Below are positions 1-5,814 of a stretch of 7,989 nt of DNA, one piece after another. Both the position numbers and the translations under genes were made by a program. The notes under the pieces were generated by a model that was not told the origin of the DNA, did not search any database, and was given only the letters and a program-made list of their open reading frames with translations. The stretch comes from Candidatus Komeilibacteria bacterium. Lineage in GTDB: Bacteria > Patescibacteriota > Patescibacteriia > UBA1558 > S5-K13. Where the stretch lies: NCBI GenBank assembly GCA_030591905.1, contig JAUVAE010000024.1, forward strand, positions 1-7,989, read 5' to 3'. Numbering within the stretch: the first letter of the stretch is position 1; every line of letters starts with the position of its first letter.

Positions 1-1
1 A

Positions 2-328
2 GAAAATTACTACTATTCAACCGATTCACAAAACGAGGCGCATTATCTATCGGCAATTTTCAACTCTCTAATACTTTCGAAAAACATTAAGCTCATAAAA
101 TCGAGTAGGCACATTCATAAAAGACCTTTCTCTTTTCCAATACCATTATACGACGACAAGAATGAACTCCATAGAAAATTGGCAAAAAAAAGCCAGAAAT
201 ATCATACCGTAGTACAAGATTTAGTATTCAACAACCCAAAAATAACTCCTGAGAAGGTTAGAACCTTTATCTACCAAAAGTTAATGAAACTCGATAGCTT
301 GACCAAAGAAGTTGTTTTTAAGATTTAA
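2..328 (+). CDS. N-6 adenine DNA methyltransferase-like protein, C-terminal fragment
   Basis: This is an open frame from the left edge to a TAA at 326-328, giving about 108 residues. It has no start in the window, so it is the 3' end of a longer gene. The visible part contains EAHYLSAIFNS, then RHIHKRPFSFPIPLYD, then ELHRKLAKKSQKYH. A helix that counts a product to completion, a basic H-x-HKRP-F-FPIP segment and a 'D...N-LH-L' helix are typical of the C-terminal target-recognition part of Eco57I/N6_Mtase-type restriction or modification enzymes. Such enzymes transfer a methyl group from S-adenosylmethionine to adenine in DNA, sometimes fused to an endonuclease. The catalytic NPPY and SAM motifs lie outside the window, so activity cannot be judged. 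Family assignment is from recalled motif resemblance only. A 131-base gap separates it from the helicase. Confidence 0.55.
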   Translation, partial: ENYYYSTDSQNEAHYLSAIFNSLILSKNIKLIKSSRHIHKRPFSFPIPLYDDKNELHRKLAKKSQKYHTVVQDLVFNNPKITPEKVRTFIYQKLMKLDSLTKEVVFKI

Positions 329-459
329 TTGTATATTAAATTAATTCAAAACACTATTTTTATCAAAAATCAGAATTTTAGAAAAGTTTATCTTTCACAA
401 ATAATTATAATACTTGATTTAGAGTGAGAAAAGAAAGATATTTTTAGTGAACAAATAAA

Positions 460-1611
460 TTGAACTTTACAGAATTAGGAATTAACGAACATAACGCTAA
501 CGCGTTAAAAAAAATCAACATTAATAAACCCACGCCTGTCCAACAAAAAGCTATACCTCTAATCTTAAAGGGTCAAAACATAATGGCTCAAGCGAGAACG
601 GGTAGTGGCAAAACTTTAGCTTTTATACTTCCAATAATAGAAAACCTTAAATTTACGCGTAACGAAGCTCTAATCTTGGTTCCAACGAGAGAGTTAGCAA
701 ATCAAATATACGAAGTAGTTAGAGATTTGGGAAATTCAAGAGTCAAAGCTTTTCCGATTTATGGCGGAGTTTCTATAAATAATCAAATAAATAAACTAGA
801 AAACGGCATAAGTATTATCATTGGAACTCCTGGAAGAATAATTGATTTGTACAAAAGAAGAAAGTTAAGATTAAATGAAATTAGGTTTGTTGTCGTTGAT
901 GAAGCTGATAGAATGTTTGACATGGGTTTCACACCAGATGTGAAATACATTTTAAACCAAATTCATTCAGAATACCAATTCATGCTATTCTCTGCGACCT
1001 TTGATAACAGAATCAGAGAATTAGTGAAACAATATTCGAAAAATAGTTTCGAATTTTTAAACTTAAGCAGAGATGATTTAACTGTTGGAAATACAAAACA
1101 GTTCTATTATCTGATTGAGAGATATGGAGATAAACTGAAAACTTTCCTTAAAATACTGAGGAGAGAAAAACCAGAGCACCTTCTAGTCTTCGTGAACACG
1201 AAAAGAACTGCGGCTTGGTTAGTCAAGAGGTTAAAGTCGTTAGATAATTTCATATATAACGTGGATCTCATTTCTGGAGACTTGTCTCAACATCAAAGAG
1301 AGAAAATTTTAAAAGCTTTTAAAGCGCATAAGATTAACCTACTCATTGCCACAGATGTTGCAGCCAGAGGTTTGGATATCAATAATATTTCGCATGTTTT
1401 TAATTACGACATTCCAAAATACCCTGAGAATTATGTCCATCGAATAGGGAGAACTTCTCGCATGAATAAGCGCGGAGTTGCAATTACGCTCTGTTTAAAA
1501 GACGAATACGAATATCTTTGCCACATCGAAGGATTGATCGATAAGGAAATTAAGGAAAGAACAATATTTTCTCGACAAGAAAATACTCAATATCATAACC
1601 CCTTTTATTAA
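460..1611 (+). CDS. DEAD-box ATP-dependent RNA helicase
   Basis: This is a complete 383-residue DEAD-box helicase core, expected to unwind RNA duplexes with ATP during ribosome assembly or mRNA turnover. The motifs are in order: Q motif with F3 and PTPVQ 24-28; Walker A ARTGSGKT 45-52; PTRELA 75-80; GG 102-103; TPGR 123-126; DEAD 147-150; SAT 178-180; VFVNTKR 243-249; ATDVAARGLDI 297-307; HRIGRTSR 327-334. All catalytic residues are present. It ends about 40 residues after motif VI, so it lacks a basic RNA-binding tail. The start is TTG: an in-frame TGA at 448-450 lies just upstream, and F3 of the Q motif is at its normal place next to the start. There is no strong Shine-Dalgarno; only AGTGA (446-450) lies upstream. 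The 131-base leader (329-459) is AT-rich and has no clear single promoter. It stands apart from the signalling cluster to the right. Confidence 0.95.
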   Translation: MNFTELGINEHNANALKKININKPTPVQQKAIPLILKGQNIMAQARTGSGKTLAFILPIIENLKFTRNEALILVPTRELANQIYEVVRDLGNSRVKAFPIYGGVSINNQINKLENGISIIIGTPGRIIDLYKRRKLRLNEIRFVVVDEADRMFDMGFTPDVKYILNQIHSEYQFMLFSATFDNRIRELVKQYSKNSFEFLNLSRDDLTVGNTKQFYYLIERYGDKLKTFLKILRREKPEHLLVFVNTKRTAAWLVKRLKSLDNFIYNVDLISGDLSQHQREKILKAFKAHKINLLIATDVAARGLDINNISHVFNYDIPKYPENYVHRIGRTSRMNKRGVAITLCLKDEYEYLCHIEGLIDKEIKERTIFSRQENTQYHNPFY

Positions 1612-1724
1612 CATTAAACAGATTGTTATATAGAATTGTTTTATATTTTAGTTTCAGGCTAAATAAAAAGTATGTCAAATGATACTAAGGTTTTTAATAA
1701 TTATATTCTGAAAATATTATTTAT

Positions 1725-1776
1725 TTCTTAAAAATAAGAATTTAAAGAAAGAATCCTCAACGAATTAAAATTCGTT
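1725..1776. repeat. Two short perfect inverted repeats downstream of the helicase
   Basis: TTCTTA at 1725-1730 and TAAGAA at 1735-1740 form a 6-bp hairpin with a 4-base loop. AACGAATT at 1759-1766 and AATTCGTT at 1769-1776 form an 8-bp perfect hairpin with a 2-base spacer. A run of seven T lies at 1792-1798 on the plus strand. Together they could stop or protect the 3' end of a transcript, but they lie more than 100 bases past the helicase stop. In DNA this AT-rich such repeats arise easily by chance. The rest of 1612-1860 shows no gene. Confidence 0.3.
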
Positions 1777-1871
1777 TCAGAGCATAGGAACTTTTTTTCA
1801 TGATGTTACTGATAAGAAAACCTTAAAAAATTGACAAAACTCTAGCTAAATATAATCCATTATTGGTTATA

Positions 1872-2090
1872 ATGTGTCTCTCTGAACTCTCCTAATCCGA
1901 TATGTTTAGCTGACACCCTAAAATTAAGGGAGAGTTATTACAAGCCCATTAGACAGCTTCTCTGAGTTTTATCCAGGTTTATTCTCGAGGCTTACCATTT
2001 TATGGCGGCCTAATGCTCTATGAGAGTTTCAACTCAGTCACCATCCTGCCAATTTTTCTTTCAGGTTTCATCCACATGTGGGGAGAACCA
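1872..2090. ncRNA. Candidate structured non-coding RNA (family not recognised)
   Basis: Within the gene-free stretch 1612-2200, this block is GC-richer than its flanks: 37-43% GC in lines 1921-2100, against about 15% just after. I see stops in the frames I examined on both strands. Complementary segments are dense: AACTCTCC 1885-1892 with GGAGAGTT 1929-1936; GTGTC 1874-1878 with GACAC 1912-1916 (crossing the first, a possible pseudoknot); CTGAGTT 1962-1968 with AACTCAG 2031-2037; AGGC 1988-1991 with GCCT 2008-2011 enclosing CCAT/ATGG 1995-2005; CTCT/AGAG 2016-2026; and GGTT 2064-2067 with AACC 2086-2089 around the palindrome CCACATGTGG 2072-2081. Some pairings are mutually exclusive. Strand is undecided. 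A plus-strand TATA-like TAAATATAA (1847-1855) sits about 25 bases before the block, and an AT-rich TATA-like segment near 2124-2138 would serve the minus strand. I found no RNase P, SRP, 5S or tRNA signature. A decayed mobile element is the main alternative. Confidence 0.35.
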
Positions 2091-2179
2091 AAATTAAATC
2101 TTGAATTGAATGGCTAGTAATAACTAAATATAATTTAAGCATAATTACTATAAAAAAATTAGCACGGAAAAAATAATAT

Positions 2180-2187
2180 AAAAAAAA
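2180..2187 (-). terminator. T-run terminator after the HNOB/V4R-like gene
   Basis: Eight A on the plus strand give eight T on the minus strand, about 14 bases past the stop of the minus-strand gene at 2201. A second T-rich run follows at about 2168-2173. U-tract termination without a strong hairpin is normal for archaeal RNA polymerase. Confidence 0.5.
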
Positions 2188-2200
2188 GATTAAAAATTAA

Positions 2201-2704
2201 TTATTGCCATTTTATGGTAAATATTTGAGAACCATCTTCATCTGTTTTAACAATATGGATATTTTGGATTTTTAAGATTTGTAAAAAGCCTAAAATAAGA
2301 CCTTTAACAAAACTTTCAGTAAATGGATACATTTTAGTTTTTACTACGAGAGAATCAGGACCAGAATCTACAATTGTCATTAATGAAAATATATTTTCTC
2401 CTTTAAAACTTTTGGAAATATTAGTCTTTAATATAGAGGTTAAATCCTTAGGGGTTGAATCAGGTTTCAACGCCTTAATAACATCTGGATTCGAAGCAAC
2501 TACTAATTTTCCAACACCTTGATTTGCATCATCACTTAATTTCTCTAAGGCGATAATAGTTTTATCAACGGGATACCAGCCATCTGGCTTAATATCCTCT
2601 GGTTTCATATTTAGTTCCTTAGCAGCTTGCTCGAGAAATTCTTCATTAAACTCCTTAAATAGTTTAATAAGCATTATTAGAAATTGTCCTATTATTTCTT
2701 GCAT
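2201..2704 (-). CDS. Small sensor-like protein resembling HNOB/V4R/DUF2378 folds
   Basis: This is a 167-residue soluble protein with no membrane segment. Residues about 1-30 are helical (FLIMLIKLFKEFNEEFLEQAAKEL). GWYPV at 42-46 is followed by a helix, then GKLVVASNPDVIKAL, and it ends in a strand-helix-strand unit with YPFTESFVKGLILGFLQIL and TIKW. A WYP-type segment, a long middle helix and a final 'YPF-E-F..G.L.G' helix before a beta hairpin recall the small-molecule-binding folds of heme-NO-binding, 4-vinyl-reductase and DUF2378 proteins. This is from memory of the pattern and is tentative; no ligand residue can be named. The start is ATG at 2704, because AAAGGAG (plus 2713-2719) lies 8 bases upstream. 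The in-frame GTG at 2713 overlaps that Shine-Dalgarno and is rejected. It has its own promoter and T-run terminator, so it is a separate unit beside the kinase-like operon. Confidence 0.75.
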   Translation of the reverse strand: MQEIIGQFLIMLIKLFKEFNEEFLEQAAKELNMKPEDIKPDGWYPVDKTIIALEKLSDDANQGVGKLVVASNPDVIKALKPDSTPKDLTSILKTNISKSFKGENIFSLMTIVDSGPDSLVVKTKMYPFTESFVKGLILGFLQILKIQNIHIVKTDEDGSQIFTIKWQ

Positions 2705-2712
2705 AATTATCA

Positions 2713-2719
2713 CTCCTTT
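2713..2719 (-). promoter_or_regulatory. Shine-Dalgarno AAAGGAG that fixes the ATG at 2704
   Basis: The minus-strand AAAGGAG ends 8 bases before ATG 2704. The alternative GTG at 2713-2711 begins on the last base of the motif, which leaves it no room to act. The shorter 167-residue product is therefore preferred. Confidence 0.75.
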
Positions 2720-2761
2720 TTTATTTTTTATTATTTTTTATTTTTTAAATAAATAATAATA

Positions 2762-2775
2762 TTTATATATATAAA
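2762..2775 (-). promoter_or_regulatory. TATA box for the HNOB/V4R-like gene
   Basis: The palindromic TTTATATATATAAA is an excellent archaeal TATA box. Transcription starting about 25 bases downstream, near 2740, gives a leader of roughly 35 bases that contains the Shine-Dalgarno at 2713-2719. The site is symmetric, but only the minus strand has a gene at the right distance. Confidence 0.55.
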
Positions 2776-2900
2776 CATCCTTTTTGTCAAAATCTTATAT
2801 TTAAGCCTTCTGTTTTTTATATAAATTTACATAGAAATAATTAAAAAATTAAATAATTAAGATTTAAAAATTATATTTATTGAAATTTGTTAAAGATATG

Positions 2901-2909
2901 AAAAAAAAA
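2901..2909 (-). terminator. T9 terminator at the end of the GTPase-Roadblock-TFB-sensor operon
   Basis: Nine A on the plus strand give T9 on the minus strand, about 24 bases past the TGA (plus 2933-2935) of the kinase-like gene. It is consistent with U-tract termination and separates the four-gene operon from the next promoter at 2762-2775. Confidence 0.5.
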
Positions 2910-2932
2910 TAAGATTCTTCTATAAAGTAATA

Positions 2933-4345
2933 TCAGTTTTTAAAATATTTTTCAACTAATAACCCCACTTCTTCCCAATTTTGCCTAGCTGAACAACTTG
3001 TTTCTATATTCTTAACTAAATCCTTATAGATCACATCAAATTCATTAATTAAATTGCCAAGTGTGTATTCAAATATTTTTAAATGCTCTTTCACAATCAA
3101 AACAAAAATAATATCCCTTGATTTATTTAATTCAAAAATGATTGTACAATCTCCATGATTTATATATTTTATTGGAGATTTTCCATGAGTTATCACTTTT
3201 AAAATAGTCATTAATCCGACAATCCCTCCTGATACTATTATAGAGTCATTACTATTAGTAGAATGGTTACTAAATGAGTAGTCAAATAGAGGAATACCAT
3301 ATTTATATAATACTAAAAGTTGAATTACCTTATCCTTCCAATTTTTTATGGGTAGAAGAATTTTTATTGATGATTTATATAGCCCGCTTAATGATTCTAT
3401 AAGCATTTGACCATGATGTAATTCAATTATTTCTTTTATAAAATGAAATTGGTAGTCCATTTTATTCTCTAAACCTAAATTAAACTGTGTTTTTATCAGA
3501 ATTTCTCCAAAGTTCCTAACTTTTTGAAGGCTAATTGAAAGATTGCTATCATTATTTGTATTTAAAATTATATAGGTTAATATTTCTTTTAATACCTGCT
3601 CTATTCGTGATCTATCAATAAATGAATAAACATCTTCAGATAAATCTAAATCAATGAAAGAATTATATTGGTTATTATTATGCAAAACTGTTCTTAAAGA
3701 GTTTTTTATAATTTCGACTAAATTTTCAGTTTGTTTATTTAGAATTAATTCGTTTGATTCTATTCTGGAAATATCTACAATTTTACTAGCCAAATTCAAA
3801 GATGTCTCTCCTCCATTATTAATTAGTTCTAATAATCTAATTGCATTTTCATCCAATTTATCTTTATATGTTTCTAGAAGTAAATGAGATGCCTTTGACA
3901 TAACATTTAAAGGGTTTTTCAATTCTTCAGAAGTCTTAGCAGTTAAATTCTTTTTTAATTCATTGAGTGATCTCAATCTTTCATTTTCTTCTTTTATTAT
4001 AGTATCTGCTAGCTTCCTCTCTGTTATATCTAATAAAACTACTTGAATAAAGTTATTCCCCTCAATATTTATTCTAGAGAAAAACATCTCAACCCATGTT
4101 TTACAACCATTTTGATTAATAAAATCTAATTCGTTTACTTCAGAATAATTAATCAACATTACATTATTTATTATTTCCTTAACTTCTTCTTTTTTATTAG
4201 CCGAAAATGTAAAAAGATTGAAAAAAGAGTTACCTTGAACCTTGCTATTTAATACGCCTAAATATAATTCTGCTACATGATTGCAAAAATATACTGTCAT
4301 ATCAAATTGTAATATAAATATTGAAAAAGGGAAGCTATCTAACAA
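2933..4345 (-). CDS. PAS sensor with degenerate histidine-kinase core and extra C-terminal domain
   Basis: Residue numbers count from the TTG at 4345 (470 aa). There is a PAS domain at about 4-111, ending in the usual DITERK (106-111), then a coiled helix (112-135), a HisKA-like dimerisation helix pair (136-200) and an HATPase-like region (205-333). The motif normally reading S-H-E-L reads S139-E140-E141-L142, so the phosphate-accepting histidine is missing. The N box (244-263, D-x-x-RIEQVLKEILTYIILNT) has lost its Asn and Lys, and no G1 (DxGxG) or G2 glycine motif is visible. It is probably a pseudokinase that passes signals by shape. Residues about 339-470 (LLVLYKYGIPLFDYSF, SGGIVGLM, INHGDCTIIFE, FVLIV) form an alpha/beta unit that resembles longin/Roadblock-like sensor folds; this is tentative. 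No membrane segment is seen. The start is doubtful: coding-like sequence continues upstream (NEIKNKKSYLNLLDS), and AGAGGAG (plus 4436-4442) stands before in-frame ATT codons at 4429 and 4426, which would add 27-28 residues. It is last in the operon, just after TFB. Confidence 0.85.
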   Translation of the reverse strand: MLDSFPFSIFILQFDMTVYFCNHVAELYLGVLNSKVQGNSFFNLFTFSANKKEEVKEIINNVMLINYSEVNELDFINQNGCKTWVEMFFSRINIEGNNFIQVVLLDITERKLADTIIKEENERLRSLNELKKNLTAKTSEELKNPLNVMSKASHLLLETYKDKLDENAIRLLELINNGGETSLNLASKIVDISRIESNELILNKQTENLVEIIKNSLRTVLHNNNQYNSFIDLDLSEDVYSFIDRSRIEQVLKEILTYIILNTNNDSNLSISLQKVRNFGEILIKTQFNLGLENKMDYQFHFIKEIIELHHGQMLIESLSGLYKSSIKILLPIKNWKDKVIQLLVLYKYGIPLFDYSFSNHSTNSNDSIIVSGGIVGLMTILKVITHGKSPIKYINHGDCTIIFELNKSRDIIFVLIVKEHLKIFEYTLGNLINEFDVIYKDLVKNIETSCSARQNWEEVGLLVEKYFKN

Positions 4346-4435
4346 ATTTAGATAGGACTTCTTATTTTTTATTTCATTTATTTTATAAAAATTAAAAATT
4401 TGAGTTTTTTCAAATTCGTTCTTAATAATTGTAAT

Positions 4436-4442
4436 CTCCTCT
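4436..4442 (-). promoter_or_regulatory. Shine-Dalgarno AGAGGAG pointing to an ATT start for the sensor gene
   Basis: This motif directly precedes a frame that stays open into the PAS protein but offers no ATG, GTG or TTG until 4345, about 90 bases away. Six bases after GGAG come two ATT codons (4429, 4426). No Shine-Dalgarno is visible near the TTG at 4345. The motif touches the stop codon of TFB (plus 4443-4445), as expected for translational coupling. Confidence 0.5.
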
Positions 4443-5345
4443 TTATCTAATATTATTAAAATTTATTTTATTAATAATCTCGTGATATCTGTTTCGAAGT
4501 GTTGTATCAGTAATTCCAATAATATTGGCAATGACTTTCTGATTTATCCTTTTATTTCTTAATTTTGATGCTAAGTAAATTGCGGCTCCGCAAAAACCAT
4601 TTGGGTTTTTTCCACCAGTAGAACTATTTTTGAAATATTCTTCTAATATTTTAATAGTTAATTTTTCTGTATCAAAATCTAATCCTAGATTAGCTATAAA
4701 TCTAGTAACATTAGCAATTGGATTATTAATGGGAGTCTTTAGATTTAATTCTTTGACCAAATTGAGATAATATTTTTTTAATTTCTTTGGAGCAATTGAT
4801 GATTCCATACAAATTTCTTGGAAAGTTCTTGGTATTTTTTTAATTTTACAAACATAAAATAAACATGCAATAATCATTCCTTTTATTGATCTTCCTTTAA
4901 TCATGTTTCTATTAACTGCTTCTTCATAAAGCTCTAAAGTAGCTTTTTTAATATATTCAGGTATACCTAAATTGTGACTTAACCTTTTCAATTCTATAAT
5001 AGCAATTAATTTTTTTTTTTTATCCCAAGGGATATAGGAATTAAGTTTTATTGCACGTTTTAAATGGGGATTTTGAGTATTATTATTATGTATCACACAA
5101 AAACTTATATCTGGAAATAATTGAGACGTTGGACTCCCTGTTCTTGCTTTTTCTCTAGATTGTTCAGCTGTATATATTCTTGGACCACTGTGATTGAGAG
5201 CTAATTCTTTTTCGCTTATAATTAAACCACATTGATAGCAAACGGTCTCTCCTCTTTCAACTACCGAAATTAAGTTCCCTTGACATTCTGGGCATGAATT
5301 TAATCCATATAATACATCCTTTTTTATCTCAATAATTTCAATCAC
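4443..5345 (-). CDS. tfb: Transcription initiation factor TFB (TFIIB homologue)
   Basis: TFB binds TBP and the TATA/BRE promoter and recruits the archaeal RNA polymerase. This copy is full length, 300 residues from the GTG. It has a zinc ribbon with C18-x2-C21 and C36-x2-C39 followed by GLI; a B-reader/B-finger segment around AEQSREKARTGSPTS; a linker; and two cyclin-like repeats (about 95-190 and 195-295). The first repeat contains KGRSIKGMIIACLFYVC and IPRTFQEIC, the second GFCGAAIYLAS and a helix-turn-helix ending ITDTTLRNRYHEI that would contact the BRE. Nothing essential looks lost. The start is uncertain: AAGGTGA (plus 5342-5348) contains the GTG itself, and ATT codons at 5336 and 5333 lie 6 and 9 bases after GGTG. 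It lies in an operon with a GTPase, a Roadblock protein and a PAS sensor, which suggests a specialised TFB paralogue rather than the housekeeping one. Confidence 0.95.
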   Translation of the reverse strand: MIEIIEIKKDVLYGLNSCPECQGNLISVVERGETVCYQCGLIISEKELALNHSGPRIYTAEQSREKARTGSPTSQLFPDISFCVIHNNNTQNPHLKRAIKLNSYIPWDKKKKLIAIIELKRLSHNLGIPEYIKKATLELYEEAVNRNMIKGRSIKGMIIACLFYVCKIKKIPRTFQEICMESSIAPKKLKKYYLNLVKELNLKTPINNPIANVTRFIANLGLDFDTEKLTIKILEEYFKNSSTGGKNPNGFCGAAIYLASKLRNKRINQKVIANIIGITDTTLRNRYHEIINKINFNNIR

Positions 5346-5348
5346 CTT
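5342..5348 (-). promoter_or_regulatory. Shine-Dalgarno AAGGTGA at the TFB start
   Basis: The same AAGGTGA occurs before the Roadblock gene at 7153, there 6 bases before a GTG. Here the position 6 bases after GGTG holds ATT (5336), followed by another ATT (5333). The GTG at 5345 lies inside the motif and has no other Shine-Dalgarno. Either an ATT start or a start without Shine-Dalgarno is implied. Confidence 0.45.
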
Positions 5349-5363
5349 ATTTAATGTATGTGT

Positions 5364-5813
5364 TTATGTTTTAATTTGTTGTATTGAGGCATTCTTACTC
5401 ATATTATCATTATTAAATAACTTAATTAATGATTGAGTTGTATTCTTCAATTCAAACTTAATTACACTATAATTCAAAACTGAAGGAAAAATACAGGCAA
5501 AAATTATTTCATTACTAATAAAGTCAATTGTTATTGTAAAACTATCACTCTCTATTTGATTACCCCCCTGAATTACTATATCTTTAACATTATTTGAGCT
5601 ATCTGTCATCAATATTCCTTGTTCTGCAAATGATATTATACCAGCACATATCGCACTTATCGATTGATAAAAATCTTCATCTTCGCTTAATGATTCTTGA
5701 TCAATTGCTATTATTAAGCCATCGTTATTAAATAAGAAAGAAGTTGTTACCCCTGTTCTAATTCTAAATGGTTTTAAAAGTTTTTTTATTTGATTTTCTA
5801 TAGATATATCCAT
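5364..5813 (-). CDS. Roadblock/LC7-domain protein, operon partner of the GTPase
   Basis: This is a 149-residue soluble protein with a single Roadblock/LC7 fold. Seen in order are a first helix (NQIKKLLKPFRIR), a strand pair with FLFNNDGLIIA, a central helix SAICAGIISFAEQGI, strands through VIQGGNQIESDSFTITIDFI and IIFACIFPS, and a last helix KFELKNTTQSLIKLF. A polar tail of about 20 residues follows. Roadblock proteins of the MglB type dimerise and bind small GTPases, often as their activating partner. It begins one base after the GTPase stop, so the two are very likely co-translated and act together. ATG 5813 is preferred because AAGGTGG (plus 5823-5829) lies 9 bases upstream; the in-frame TTG at 5822 abuts that motif. 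It resembles the plus-strand protein at 7153-7599 in layout (DGLII, helix with SI-S-AE-GI), so the two are probably paralogues. Confidence 0.85.
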   Translation of the reverse strand: MDISIENQIKKLLKPFRIRTGVTTSFLFNNDGLIIAIDQESLSEDEDFYQSISAICAGIISFAEQGILMTDSSNNVKDIVIQGGNQIESDSFTITIDFISNEIIFACIFPSVLNYSVIKFELKNTTQSLIKLFNNDNMSKNASIQQIKT

Positions 5814-5814
5814 A

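Noticed and set aside
1942..2045. Possible tRNA, because of GTTTCAACTC near 2027-2036 and CACCA nearby
   Set aside because: The T-stem does not pair, the conserved G53-C61 pair is absent and no acceptor or anticodon arm can be built at normal distances.
1872..2090. RNase P RNA, SRP RNA or a known riboswitch
   Set aside because: The conserved cores I looked for (GGAAAGUCC of RNase P, the GGAAGG/AGCA SRP loop, B12, FMN and TPP boxes) are not found on either strand.
1725..2090. CRISPR array or insertion-sequence ends
   Set aside because: No regularly spaced repeats, no matching terminal inverted repeats with target duplications and no transposase fragment were seen.
2705..2713. GTG start at 2713 for the HNOB/V4R-like gene
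   Set aside because: It overlaps the Shine-Dalgarno AAAGGAG; ATG 2704 is ideally spaced from that motif.
3654..3887. A 77-codon plus-strand open frame
   Set aside because: It lies fully antisense inside the PAS/kinase-like gene, has no ribosome-binding site and its product (rich in Ser, Leu, Phe) has no domain pattern. It is a shadow of AT-rich coding sequence.
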